Origin: Pseudofabraea citricarpa
Taxonomy: Eukaryota; Ascomycota; Leotiomycetes; Helotiales; Dermateaceae
Assembly (NCBI GenBank): GCA_029641185.1
Contig: JAPWGK010000004.1
Location: 1,178,001 to 1,242,000 of the forward strand
DNA length: 64,000 nucleotides
Reading direction: 5' to 3'
The stretch's first letter is position 1; each line of letters opens with the position of its first letter. The translations under genes and the position numbers were made by a program. Under the pieces are notes generated by a model. It was not told the DNA's origin. It saw only the letters and a list, made by a program, of their open reading frames with translations, and searched no databases. This document shows, in pieces, positions 45,496 to 57,320 of the stretch.

Positions 45496-48119
45496 AAGTA
45501 TCATTACTCGGGTACTGGTCACGACGTGGACAGGGACGCAATATCCTTTGATTCTGATTTGTTGTCCGGTGTTGCATTGTCCAGGATGGCTTAGCTTTGG
45601 GGCAAAACCCAAACCTCAGCTCGTGCATTCAGGGATGAGACTTGCGATGGCCGGAACTATAATCCTAATTAAATATTAGCCAGCACGCATAGTACTCGGT
45701 GTAGTTGAGCAAGTTTGTTTTGATCGTGGAGTTGAACGTTTTAGTCTCGTTAACGGCGGCAGGTCGCAAATAAAAGTCGAGTATTCAAGGCGTCGGCTAG
45801 AGTTCAGCAATGAGTGCATCACTCCTTTTCTTTCAATAAAGGCGCGCGTATTTAAAGTCCAGTCATCTCATCCCAGAATCCTAATTATCTCAATTACACA
45901 TCTCAAAAACTCTCCAGAAAGTCTCCCAGGTTTTGGCATAGAATCCCTGCCAAGAGTCCTGATCCAAATTTCTGTTCGAGACGATATCCCGGATTTCTCG
46001 GTAGCCGCAGAAACTTACTTTGGCGGTGAATCCGAGGTCGAAGACTGAGCCCAGGCCCCGAAATACTGTTTGAGATGCTGGTAAACCTAACTGACAAACT
46101 AGAGAAACGTTATGACGAATGAGCGTCGTAGGACCCCAACGATCAGGTGGCTACGTGCATACAGTACTGTATGTCAGTCTGAGCTTGTTTCAAACCATCT
46201 TCTGCCACGCGAGATAGGAGACGTCTCCAGCATATCAAAGAACCTGGCGAGTGATGGTACCTTAAAACTCTGGTATATCAATAGCCAATTTTCGAATCCT
46301 AAAGTAAAAGTAGAATTGTAGCATGAGCGTAAACGCCGAAAGCTCTTCGGTGACCCGAACTGTAGAGAAGCATCTCAAAGCACTAAGCTCAGCCGACAAT
46401 CTTTAGGCACCAATTCCACCTGATTTAAGCGAAATACGAGTCTTGCAATTGGCAATGATATCTGACTCGGTAGTCTTGCTACGAGTGAGTCCGAGAGAGC
46501 CGAGACTGCCAGTGAAGTCCCAAGGTCTTGTTCCAAGGTCTTGGTTCGCTTTCTCGTGTTAATTATGTGATTTGAAAAGCCGTTCCACCTCGCGATCCAG
46601 GAGATCAAATAGGTTGTTGATAGCTATATGGCGAAAGAGCCGCCATAACTGTTTGAAGTTTTTATTTCCATCTTTTTTGACTTCTCTTTGGATAACTCTG
46701 CTTCCTTGTATCACAAGAAGAAGTTATATTATGTAAAGCGAGATACTTAACTCCAATTGATAAACGTTAAGGACTGACTCTCAATCTTGAGGTAGACGAT
46801 TACTTTTCCAGCTTCTAAAACTCGAAAGAGAAGTCTAGTATTCAAGACAAGGGCTCGAAGTGAAGCCAGCTTTAAATGCCCGCTTGCCATGTAGATGGAC
46901 GGGTCCCAAGTCATCGTCGTTTAATTTCTGATAGATGGCTACCTTGAATCATCGAACGTTAAGCATAGAGTTTCTTTGGCTAAACTTATCAGAACCTACG
47001 CTATGTTCTTATTGTAAGGCGGGGTGGTTTTCAAAGTTACTTGAAGAAATCTTTGAGTGCGACAAAAACACAACTGGTACGTGTGCACCTTAGTAAGAAT
47101 CAAGAGAAAAGTGGAAACCATGAATTTGGACTTGTTGTACATACCATCAACGATTTCAACAGGTTATTCGACGCAAATTCCGTATCACATGCAAAACCGT
47201 GCAAAAATCTCACGTCAGCATCATAACTCTTCCCAAAAGCCTGCCACATTTCGCTTGTGCTCTTGGCTACCCTGTCTATTCGTCGCTCGCAACTTCAGAC
47301 ACCGCTTGGAACATCTTCGCGAACTTGAGGATCGCTCATTAGAGCGATGATACTGTGATTGTACTTCTACTGGCATTCGTAACCCTGTAATTTTAGATGG
47401 AATTGTTTTTGCTGTTGGTAATCTCGAGGTTGGCTAGTACAAGTCGAGCTCGCAAAGCAGGAGCTCTTCCGGGTTGTTTTGTAGAAGGTAGCTGAGGAGG
47501 GTAAAGTAGCTAGGCTTGTTTCAAAATGAGCTTGGAAGTATAATCAACTCCTTTTCTACTGAGAGTCTCTCTAGTTCATTGTCGTCAACAAGCATTTCAT
47601 TAAGCGACGTACCTAGTAATAGCAGAGAGCGTGGGCGTGCCTGATAAAAAGCGAGATAAGATTAAGCTTGCGCATTGTGCGGTTTTATCTTGGCGTGCAA
47701 TTCGTAAGTCCATTAGGAGCTGGTCGTGGCTTTAAACTGGGTAGAATGTCGATAAATTGCAGCAACTATGACGATAGACCAGTAGTAATGGAGTGAGTAT
47801 TGAAAGATGCGTACATATTAGATCAGAAAATTGGGATTAGAGCCTCGGAAGAATCGTCGGCTTCGAAAGACCAGGTATTATGTCCGAAAGTCGTACGATT
47901 CCAACGGCCAGCAGGCTAGGATCATTAGCAAGCAGTTGATAAATGCATCGGCCAAAGCCAAAACTTACCTTGTTGAGCGGGCCAAAAGTTGTTGCATAGA
48001 TATTGACCTTCAGTTCAGAGCTTTCCGCGACCATCTCACCATCATCTCCAGATATCCCATTCGCAGAGCCAGTTGATGAAAGCGTCACATTCTCCAAAGA
48101 ACTTTGATATTTCCCACCA

Positions 48120-48296
48120 CTATTTCGCCAAAGCATTCTCGTCGTCGATGTCGAGTTCTTTAGAAACTTTGAAGTGATTCGCGTATGACACCACAAGCAT
48201 GACAAACACTTGCGTTCCCAGACCAAGGTAGTATGGCAACTCCGCAAGCTTCAGATAAGCCAGCATATGTATCTGCAGAGGCGTAGGTGCAAGCAT
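48120..48296 (-). CDS. Short membrane-protein-like open frame, possibly part of a broken gene
   Basis: An ATG at 48296 opens 58 codons: MLAPTPLQIHMLAYLKLAEL, then a hydrophobic helix (PYYLGLGTQVFVMLVVSYAN) and a polar tail ending KELDIDDENALAK. Composition is clearly protein-like. Immediately after the stop, a shifted frame continues with KYQSSLENVTLSS to a good GTAAG donor near 47970, suggesting that the gene may be frameshifted or spliced differently. No family was recognised. Confidence 0.3.
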   Translation of the reverse strand: MLAPTPLQIHMLAYLKLAELPYYLGLGTQVFVMLVVSYANHFKVSKELDIDDENALAK

Positions 48297-48745
48297 CTCT
48301 CATGCATCAGAGCAATTCTAGATTTCAATTGTGTTGTTATCTGAAGATGCCGTGACCGAGGATGTTAGATCCACGCCCTTATTGCTCAGACAATATCGAC
48401 TTGAGATTTATCCACGCTTTACACACCTCTGATCTTATATTCTCCATGCAACTGTTTCCTTGTGATCCCCAAATTCCACTTCTTCTGATGAAGGTTGGCC
48501 AGACCCCACAACCCTTGTTTCCATCCCAAGTCCTCTCAAACCCTTCCCAAGTCCTCCCACCCTTTGTATAGCCCGTGTTTAATGTTTCGAATGTGTGAGG
48601 GCTTGTTGGGATCTAGTAGAAGGGTTCTATTCAGTCCGTGGTTGTGCAGGTTGGATATCGCAGTGTGTAGGTGCGTGATTGATTGTCAGAGTCGGAGAAG
48701 TAGTCATGAGCTGGGTATGAGACCTTCGGTCGGTATCAAAGAGGG

Positions 48746-48773
48746 GGTAGGTAGGTAGGTAGGTAGGTAGGTA
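48746..48773 (+). repeat. Tetranucleotide microsatellite (GGTA)7
   Basis: About seven perfect GGTA units inside the gene-poor region. Confidence 0.95.
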
Positions 48774-49516
48774 TATTAAGAATATGTTCCCTCGTCTTGA
48801 GCTGGTCGTGACATGTTGACAGAAAGCTTCGAGTCCTAGATATGAAGTAGTGCCTATCGAGTCGGGTTGTTGTGATGATTCCTTGGGCTGTACGGAAGAA
48901 GTATTTCGGGGTGACCGTTGGCAACACTTGGGCGTATCGTGAGATATCTCGCGAGACATTTCGCAGCAGCCTACTGGCGTATAAAGCGTAGTCTAAGGTT
49001 GAGGAGCATACTTAAAGAGTTGCAGTGTTGGGCTTGTAGAGTAGACCTTCTAGTTGGAGGGGCGAATGCGGAAGCCGCCATTCATCAACGCAACTTGACG
49101 CTGAGGCCACTCCGCACAGTACCAAAGTACCAAGCGCCGCCAAAATGCTGGCAGTCTTTTACAAAGTCGCGTGGGATGAAGCCATTCAGAACATACAACG
49201 CATAAAGTAAAATTTGTCCCAGAACGCTCACCTTGGTCCACTATTAGATCACAACAAAACACAGCGAGATTTTAGAGAAAAGTCATTATCCTGGTCTTTG
49301 AAGCGTACACTTTTGTACAAACAGACCTCCAACAATACAGAAAACCAATACTCCATGCCGTCATCCAGACGATACTCCATTCCGTATCCCAAGCCATACT
49401 CCAGTCCCTGTAACAATGACAGACCACAATTCAACTCTGGTATTCAACTCCATCCCTCTACTCTCTTCCCATGCGCTCTTCCTGCACTCTTCCCATGTCC
49501 TATCTTCCAAATCCCC

Positions 49517-52198
49517 TTATGGGTCGCTGTTGCTGCGACGTCTGACCTTTGAGGTCTTCTTGGCTGTGCCAATATGTGTGTTGTGAACCTTGGTAGCAAA
49601 TTTCAAGCTCGTCAAGGTTTCTTTGAGGTGTTGTTCCAAGGGGCTGACCATGACAAACATCAAAGTCTTTGAATTGCCGCCGAGGGAGTATTGTAGCAGA
49701 TATGTCAACTTCGAGTTGCGGTAGGGAACGTGTCCGTTCTCCTTGCCTTGTCCAAGGGCTGCGATAACGTCGCCGAGACAGCTCAAGCTCTTGTTGATGT
49801 TCTGTGTCTCTTTCATTCTGTCGCCTTCAGCCCCAGATTGCTTTAATCTTTCGGATCCTGCGAGGTCGACTAGATTCAGCGTGCCTTCACAAGTTTCATT
49901 GGTCGTGCTATTGCGGCCAATGAGCTTAAGGATGAAGACAGAGTGAGAGCGTGAGGATCGCTCATTCGATTTGGTAGCGGCAACAATGCGATTTGCATCG
50001 GCCTGCTTTAGTATCGATTCGACTGCTTGTGGCGAGTCGAGTGAGACTGACTTAAGACCAGTGACGGTGGTCTGTTTCTTTTGTTCGTCGTGTCGGATTT
50101 CATGCTTCTTTTTGCCGAAATCCTTGGAGCTTCCAAGTAAATCATGGAGCTCCTCGTTGTAAACTTCTACGAAGCTTCCTTCCATAGAATACGTCCAACC
50201 CTTATCTTTGAGGGCTGTGGCCGTTTCGTATATTTGTTTGGTAGCGCGTGGTATCATGCCGTCTGCTGAAGACATTGTATGAGTCTTTCCGGCACCTGTT
50301 TGGCCGTAACAAAAGATGCAAACGTTGTAACCATCTAGTGCGCTTTGTACTAGTTGGGAGATCTCGTTGAAGACCTCCTCGTTTTGTGTTGTTGGACCGA
50401 AAACGCGATCGAAGGCGAAGGCGTGATTTTTGCGGGTAACTGTTCCCATTGCAGTTCTCTCTTCCGGTCCGGTAAGTTCCAATTGTCGAGACTCTTTGTC
50501 TAAGTCTGGAATGGTGACTTTGGTAATAGCCAGGTCCTCCTCGAAGGTGGGTCGTACTCTGCACATAACCCTGATATTCCCCTTGAGTTCCTGGACTTGG
50601 TTGAATAGTATGCGGCGGACGGTTTCCTCCTGGATGAGCTTTTGCCGTGAAATCTCCTCCGATTTCTTGGCCTCCAGTAGTTGGAGCTTCATTTCTGTAA
50701 AGCTATCGGACTGAGCTTTGCTGCCCGATTCCAAAAAGTGAACTTGTGCCGTGAGGTTATTGATTGTTTTTTGCAAAGCTTCCATGGTTTCGGAGCTTTT
50801 TGCGCTGTTTTGCTCTGTGTCTGCTCTCATGGAGTTGACGAGTGCTTGAAGATCCCCAGCAGCGGCCTGCTCTTTTTCCAAGCTGCTCTTGATATTGTTG
50901 AGTTCTCCTCTAAGATTTTGTATGGTTTGCTCCTGCTGTTGATGGGTGCCATCTTTGACTGCTGTATCGAGAGCATACCGCCTTTCGATGTCTGCTACTT
51001 CAGCTAGTCTTCGGTCTCGTTCCTCCTCAAGCTTGCTCTCCAACTTCTTCTCGAGGACGTGGAGCTTTTCATCGAACTCTTTCTTCTTCTGCCGCTCGAC
51101 CTCATAAAGTTCTTCTCGGTGGTTGCGCATAAGGCTATCCCATGAACTGCTATGGTCGCGGCGAAGGCCATCAACTTCGTCGCGATGTTCTCTTCTCAGC
51201 CGATCGACCTCATTACGATGGTCTCGGGTCGCTGTATCGAGCGCGATTGCGGATTCCGTAAGTCTCGTCCGAGTTAAGGCAAGCTCGTTTTGATATTCTC
51301 TGTTTGAGTTTGTGGTGTGTTTCATAATGTCCTCGAGGCCGTGAATTTTGCTCTTGTAGAGGTCGACGGCTTCTTCGAGTACACCTCGTTCCATGCTGGT
51401 GTCTTTCATATTGCCCTTGAGCTCGGCGTACATGATCTCCATGTCTTTGAGGCGGCCTTTGACGTCCCAGTCTGGATCAAAAGCAGGCACGTTAGATTCT
51501 TTCCTCAAGTAAGGTGTAATCTCTGGAGCTTTGGATGACTGCCTGGGGTTTCTGGATGGCGTTGCAGGTGTTGCAGCTACAGGCTCCAACTTGGAAAGCA
51601 CTGGAATCTGTGATGGTGTCTTGGATGCAACTATGCTCTGTTCTGCTGGTTGAAAGAGTACCATGGCCGTCTCACCATTACTATCCAGTCTCAAACTGCG
51701 AAGTCCAGTACTGATGGACGTCTTATGAGACATGGACTTGTGCGACACAGATACCGCAGATGGTACTCTCCTCATGGAGGAGTTCATGCGATGTCCTGCC
51801 TTTGTATCTGTCGGGGCTCCATCACTGATGCTCAACTTGCTCATCGCCGTACTGACGGAGACATCTCTCATACTGCTCCTTGCGGGGCGAGAGGCCAAGC
51901 ACTGCAATGACTGTGCAGCACGAAGTTTTCTGTTTTGGAGTGGCTGTTTTGCTTCTGGGGGTGAGGTTATGGAAGGTATGAGCTGCATACCATGTCTCCT
52001 TCCACGCTTCTCCTCCTCCTCATTAATGCTTTCTTTTTTGTGATTATCCATGGCGGTCATTGGCCGCGGTTTTGGTGCTGCAATTGTTGGCTTTGTAGAT
52101 GTTGATCTGCTGAAGGATGGCTGGAAGCGTCCTACCACCGACAGAGGTCTGGTGGCAGTGTTGATGATGGTGCTTCCCGTAGAAATTACGGAACCCAT
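49517..52198 (-). CDS. Kinesin-14 (C-terminal motor, KlpA/Kar3/Ncd type)
   Basis: A single intronless frame of 893 codons. The Ser/Arg-rich N-terminal tail (about residues 1-240) probably binds microtubules. A coiled coil follows from about 245 to 535 (for example EVDRLRREHRDEVDGLRRD). The neck ELKGNIRVMCRVRP leads into the C-terminal motor with the P-loop CYGQTGAGKTHTM, switch I NERSSRSHSVF and switch II LVDLAGSERLKQSGAEGD, then the NKSLSCLGDVIAALG and HVPYRNSKLTYLLQ helices. All ATPase motifs are intact. Kinesin-14s move to microtubule minus ends and act in spindle assembly and nuclear fusion. The neck sequence before the motor core confirms minus-end class. The lack of introns is unusual for this window, but the protein is full length. 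Confidence 0.95.
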   Translation of the reverse strand: MGSVISTGSTIINTATRPLSVVGRFQPSFSRSTSTKPTIAAPKPRPMTAMDNHKKESINEEEEKRGRRHGMQLIPSITSPPEAKQPLQNRKLRAAQSLQCLASRPARSSMRDVSVSTAMSKLSISDGAPTDTKAGHRMNSSMRRVPSAVSVSHKSMSHKTSISTGLRSLRLDSNGETAMVLFQPAEQSIVASKTPSQIPVLSKLEPVAATPATPSRNPRQSSKAPEITPYLRKESNVPAFDPDWDVKGRLKDMEIMYAELKGNMKDTSMERGVLEEAVDLYKSKIHGLEDIMKHTTNSNREYQNELALTRTRLTESAIALDTATRDHRNEVDRLRREHRDEVDGLRRDHSSSWDSLMRNHREELYEVERQKKKEFDEKLHVLEKKLESKLEEERDRRLAEVADIERRYALDTAVKDGTHQQQEQTIQNLRGELNNIKSSLEKEQAAAGDLQALVNSMRADTEQNSAKSSETMEALQKTINNLTAQVHFLESGSKAQSDSFTEMKLQLLEAKKSEEISRQKLIQEETVRRILFNQVQELKGNIRVMCRVRPTFEEDLAITKVTIPDLDKESRQLELTGPEERTAMGTVTRKNHAFAFDRVFGPTTQNEEVFNEISQLVQSALDGYNVCIFCYGQTGAGKTHTMSSADGMIPRATKQIYETATALKDKGWTYSMEGSFVEVYNEELHDLLGSSKDFGKKKHEIRHDEQKKQTTVTGLKSVSLDSPQAVESILKQADANRIVAATKSNERSSRSHSVFILKLIGRNSTTNETCEGTLNLVDLAGSERLKQSGAEGDRMKETQNINKSLSCLGDVIAALGQGKENGHVPYRNSKLTYLLQYSLGGNSKTLMFVMVSPLEQHLKETLTSLKFATKVHNTHIGTAKKTSKVRRRSNSDP

Positions 52199-53660
52199 TT
52201 TCAGCGATTGTGAGTTTGTTTGATTCTGTGCGAAAGATGTGAGAATTGGTTTTGTAAAGCAGCTTGAATGTGATGTACAGCGTGATAACCAGCAAAAAAG
52301 ATGAAAAAGAAGAAAAGAAGAAAAGAGAAAGAGAAATGCAGAGGCTGAAAGAAATATTTATGCTCCTCCCACTAAATTAGCGTAGTAAAAAAACCACATC
52401 AACACCGTATATAGCTTATAATGCTGATGGCCCTAAGAAAGGCACTAATCGCTAGTACAGTGGATACAACGATTATAGTCCAGATTTATTCTTAAACCTA
52501 GAATAAACTGAAGGGGAATGGAAAGACAAGGAAATATAAGTCCTTGTTGATGAGAATCTAGAAATTGGGGGTACATCTAATGCACTCCGGGTATACATTC
52601 GCATCCCCCCAAGTAAGTGTTTCCAACCCATGGTAGTGAACAAGGTGAGGTATCGGGGCATCATCTCGAGATGCCTGTGGCATGATGTAAAAATTCGAAA
52701 GAGAACAGTGCTATACCACTTACCCCTACTAAAGAAATCCCTTCAACGGTTGGTCTAGCGGTTGCTGCTGTAGGCACCATGGACCTGGATTCTCCCGCCC
52801 GGTCAGCTAGGGTCTTGCGCTGTTTCTCGGGCAGTGCCTTGCGCTTCGCATCGGAGGTTGGAACTGTTCATTCGAAAAGTTTGCATCAGCTTCGGTTCCA
52901 AACATCCCGTCTCCCAATAGTCACTCACACGATGGCTGCTGCGGCCGCTTCAAGCTACTCCCCATCTTCGGTATCGCACTCGATCGTGCATTGTGCTGAG
53001 TCTCAGGGACTTCCGACAGCGGTTTGCCAGGTGATGGTATGCGACTCGGGGGGCGTATTTGCGATGTGCGATACTGCGGCGCGAAGATCAGTAAAGGTTC
53101 AGTAAAGGATGTGACGTCGAGGGATTCCTACGGGGTTTTCTTCAGCACACTCCATTGTAATGTTGTCGTGCCAATTCCCGCGATTGGTAATTCTATATCA
53201 TGAAGCAATGTCCCAAAAATGGTGGTGGTTGTCGACCTGTCGATGGATGGCGAAAGATGCTTGGTGATGATGGTGTTTGGACGTCAATGTCAATACGACT
53301 TTGTTTACTCCCGAAGACAGGGGGGAGACCAGACCAGCAACCGTGTGCCCCTTCACGTGATGGCATCTCATTCACCTGCATGCAGCCAATCCGATCGAGG
53401 GCGCGAGGGTATCTCAGTACCTTGTAATATCACATGCACAAGCGTCACAAAAAGGCGGATGAACAACCACCGAAAGATACATTAGACGTAGAGAGTGCGA
53501 ATCTTTCTACCACATCTGACTGACACTGATCACGACACTTCCACACCTTAATTGCAGCTTATTCAACAAGGGTCATGCCACGATAGCCTCAAAAGCCCGT
53601 CCCGCCGCCGCCTTCATTCAACCGCAAAACGTCCGATCTCCTTGCGCCCACGACTCAAGC
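52199..53660. promoter_or_regulatory. Divergent intergenic region between kinesin-14 and acyltransferase genes
   Basis: 1.46 kb with no supported gene. A 108-codon plus-strand frame (52779-53105) is Ser/Ala-rich and not convincing. A TGGTCTAGCGG segment near 52750 resembles a tRNA A box but lacks the rest of a tRNA. Confidence 0.5.
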
Positions 53661-54747
53661 ATGGAAAAGTATTCGCAGTATCGAGATCGCGGTATGTAAC
53701 TCATTCGGTCTCAAGAGGATGTTTATTGACTGTCCACCAATAGGATCTGGAATCGCCCCCTTCTTCCCCGTTACTTCACCGCCGGCTGGTGTCTATCTGC
53801 CTATACACATCTTCCTCTTCCTCGTCAAGCTACCGATATTCCTCTCTGTCGCCGCCACCTACTTCCTCTTTCTGCAATGGTTTCCCCTGGGTTCGCTGGT
53901 CAAGAAAGGGATGCTATGGATGATTTTAGGAGTACCAGGGATCTGGTGGATAGACCTACAAATTGATGGAGTCAAGAAGGGTTCTCTAGCAAAGAAGCAC
54001 GAGGGAAGGGTACCGCAGCCTTCGAACGTTATCGCCTCCTCCTTCACATCTCCGATCGACTCACTGTATCTGGCCGCCATATTTGATCCCATATTTACCG
54101 TCTCGTATCCACATACAAGACAGGTTCAATATATATCTCTGTTTGGAGCCATCTTCCGAGCCTTTTCAAGTCCGAAGGAGTACCCGCCCAAAGGTGCGAA
54201 GATGACAGATCTGCGGACATTGGTGTCAGAGCATCCGAAGCGAGTTATTGTTGTGTTCCCGGAATGCACCACGACGAATGGAAGAGGAATTCTACCTTTC
54301 AGCCCCAGTCTTCTTACCACACCTCCAGGAACCAAGATATTTCCGATCAGCCTTCGCTATACTCCTCCGGATATCACAACTCCCGTCCCAGGAGCATATT
54401 GGGCCTTTACATGGAATTTACTTTCACGGCCGACGCACTGCATCCGCGTGAGGATCGCAGAAGTGGTTTATAACACATCCAAGGCAAACGAGATGGTATA
54501 CTCAGAGAAGAAAGACAAACATGTGGAGAACTTCCTCAATAGCTTGGGCGAGGATTCTGCCCTGACGAGTAGCACAGATACCCTGACGAGCCTTGGCGAT
54601 CAGCCGGGCGACATCAGCTCAGATGAGAGAAGGGTTTTGGATAAGGTCGGAGAGGCCTTAGCTCGATTAGGCAGAGTCAAGAGAGTCGGTTTGACAGTCA
54701 GGGATAAAGCAGCATTTGTGGAAGCTTGGTCAAAGAAAAGAAGGTAA
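53661..54747 (+). CDS. VPS66/LOA1-like lysophospholipid acyltransferase
   Basis: Two exons, 53661-53691 and 53744-54747, encode 344 residues. Exon 1 gives only MEKYSQYRDR plus one base, joining GSGIAPFFPV. Two hydrophobic segments (YLPIHIFLFLVKLPIFLSVAA and KKGMLWMILGVPGIWWIDL) precede the acyltransferase core. There SNVIASSFTSPIDSLYLAAI stands where the HX4D motif is usually found; the His is replaced, as in yeast Vps66/Loa1. The glycerophosphate-binding motif VVFPECTTTNGRGIL and the later KIFPISLRYTPPDI follow in the right order. Loa1 adds oleoyl-CoA to lysophosphatidic acid at lipid droplets and the ER. The C-terminal tail is an acidic then basic extension. Activity is inferred by family only. 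Confidence 0.8.
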
Positions 54748-56295
54748 AAAGTATTTGGGTTACATTTGATATTTGGCGCTGGGGGACATTTGAGGGCAGT
54801 ATAGAACTTCAGCATTGCTTGCCGGTTGTCAGTTTGAAGAATCCCGATCACCTAATTCAAGTCTACTGTATATTCGAGTATATTTAGCAGTCATGCCTAC
54901 GACTCTTCCGTTCGAGATTCTGCTCCTTTTTGACTCCAAGTTTTCGTCAAGGCAAGACCTTAGTCTTCGCCTTGTTCTCAGCAAGTTGCTAAATGTAGTT
55001 CTTTGTCACACCATCTCTTCTCTGCGGGCACGAATGGGACCGCAATCCAAGACATCATCTCTGAGTTATCCCTATCATATACCTCCACTGTGTTAATCAG
55101 CGTGGGAATTCCTTAGCAAACATTCTCGCTCTCGTCGCTTTCTCAACCTCTAGCTCACCAAAATCAACACAAACACGCCGCTAAAGGAATGAGCTACAGG
55201 CCTCACTATATTAGCTTGATATCGCTATATTAGTGCGGCTCAGGCCTTCTCGGTGTCCAGGTAAGGAAAGGTTAGTAGCGACGCTACTTTGGTATCGGGA
55301 TAGCCATCAAGGTGTAGGGTGACTTTGTACTGCGACCTTCAGGTACCTTCTTAGGCCCGTCCCTCTCTGGGAAGCATCCAGCCTCCAACCTGCTGGAACA
55401 TGCTACAGCAATCGAAAGGATTTTTACCTTCTACCTGCCTGCGTAGATAGAAATGCGATGCGACTCGTACCATACAGTGACCGATTCTCCTCCCCAAGGT
55501 CTACAGCAGCAGCCATACATGAAGCCTGTGAACAATCGATATACAGCAAACAAAATCCAGAACACGCCATGCGCAGATGCATACCTATTTCCAGGCACCG
55601 TGCAACATACCTAGGTAGATTATTCAGCCTTACGGCGAGTTCCGAGCACATGTGCCGAACTCTGACGCTAAAGCTAATCGTCGGGTTAGCGTTCGTCTTG
55701 CGCTAAGAGATATGATCTAATCTAATCTGATCTTTGGAAAACCGGGAAGCTTCCACAGAGGTGGCTGGGCTCGGGGGTCCGAAGGGGCTGGGAATCATGT
55801 GTGAAAAGAAGGCTAAATATTTACGGCTTACAAGCTGTTTGATTGGAGATCCTGATGATAAGGATCTCGGTTTATTGAACGATGGGGTCTGAATGCTGAA
55901 TCGTGAATAACGCCCAGAGGCAAGTCGAGGTGATGAAGATTGATATCAGAAAAAGCTGCAACACTCGAATAATTCCTCGGCACTGTCGCGAAGCCCTTCT
56001 ACCCGTATTTGATTCGTTGAGATGTCTTCAAAAGCTGGTTGATCTTCGTAGTCAAATAAATTTTGTAAGCGATGACAATGGAAACAATTTTCAGAGAGCG
56101 CGGGAATCCTCTCGTGCTTTTGCAACGTAGACTTCTCTCCTGTCTGGTTCCAAACAAAAAACCACTTCTCATACTGCAATTCAGGAACGAAAATATCATA
56201 AAAATCTTTGTATTTTCAAAATATGCATACAGTTAAATAACACCAACCACCTTATACCCCAAACTCCACATCTTCTTTTCTCAGTCTCTATCCCT
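54748..56295. other. Convergent intergenic region
   Basis: 1.5 kb without a supported gene between the acyltransferase and phosphate-carrier 3' ends. Short frames at 54815-55096 and 55458-55706 have no recognisable content. Confidence 0.5.
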
Positions 56296-57320
56296 CTAAT
56301 GACCACCTGTAGTTGGCAACCCAAGAGCGACCTTGAAAGAATCATAGATGAGCCACTGAAACGCCGTAAGAGTACCAATCATGAGAATTCTCGTCGGGAG
56401 ACCATTCCACAATCCTCTGAATCCAATATCACCATAGATCCGGGTCATCGCAGTCATTGCACCTTCTCCTGCCTTTGTGTTGTTGAGCTTCGAAACCATG
56501 ACATCGGCAGGATGCGAGATCACGGCACACGCAACACCTGCAATGTAACCACCGGCAAAGGAAACCCCAGTCTGTTGCAGTCCGTTCATGCTTGACTTTG
56601 GCTTGCCGATAAACTTGTAGATCCCTTCAACCGTCTTTTCGAAGGTGGCAAATTTACACATGGTGTATGGAATCTGGCGAGCCCATAGAGGATACAGTCC
56701 CTTGTAGAGTCTGTGCAAAATTAGTATGGTCAAAATGAAGGCTGTAAAGTGATCTTACCCTGCATAACCCTCCTCCTTAATCACTTTGCTCATGCCCTCC
56801 CTCAAGGAATACGCAAACGGCGGTAGGGTACTTTGCATCCTGACCTTAATAGCCTCAAAGGGACATAATGCAATATCGGCGAGGAACTCTGCAGAAGCAC
56901 TAGCACCTAAGAAGATGACGGTCTTGTTTGCATTCGGGAACAAGTTATCTCCATAAAGGTACTTGAAGACTTCATAGAACCCATATTTTCCACCGCCTTG
57001 GAATGCGTATCCAACCAGCGTTGGAGACCAGCCGAAGAAGACCCCTCTCAGTCCATCGCCCTTATAGATTGTCTTCCAGGCACCGAAGTTGGAGCTGTAG
57101 ATTTTAGGATCGACTTGTCGACGAACTTTTACGAGATCAAGAGGTGTTACTGCGGTATGGGTGGGTCCGCAAGCTATGGCGGGGTTGACGTCAGGATTCA
57201 TTCTGGCATATTGAAGGGATTCTACTCACCAATGATGCCTCCAAGACCGCACGCTGCAAAGTACTTTCCACTATACAGCTCGATGCTTGGCTTCGGCAGG
57301 CTTTTCTCGAGAGTTGACAT
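56296..57320 (-). CDS. Mitochondrial phosphate carrier
   Basis: Three exons, 57320-57230, 57173-56759 and 56710-56296, encode 306 residues. The protein contains three mitochondrial-carrier repeats with the expected Px[DE]xx[KR] signatures: [11 protein letters not shown] in repeat 1, [11 protein letters not shown] in repeat 2 and [10 protein letters not shown] in repeat 3. [13 protein letters not shown] and [22 protein letters not shown] are typical of the phosphate carrier (yeast Mir1/Pic2). It imports inorganic phosphate with protons across the inner membrane for ATP synthesis. The N-terminus is short, without a long presequence, as in Mir1. All repeats are complete. Both introns split glycine or alanine codons consistently. 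Confidence 0.93.

Larger units (their letters stand above)
44094..49516. other. Gene-poor region
   Basis: 5.4 kb without an intact recognisable gene. Only short frames are found, two of which are listed separately (45364-45495 and 48120-48296). The part from about 46.6 to 47.8 kb is AT-rich. A GGTA microsatellite lies at 48746-48773. Confidence 0.5.

Noticed and set aside
52740..52805. tRNA-like A box (TGGTCTAGCGG)
   Set aside because: No matching B box with the GGTTCGA core and no acceptor-stem pairing.
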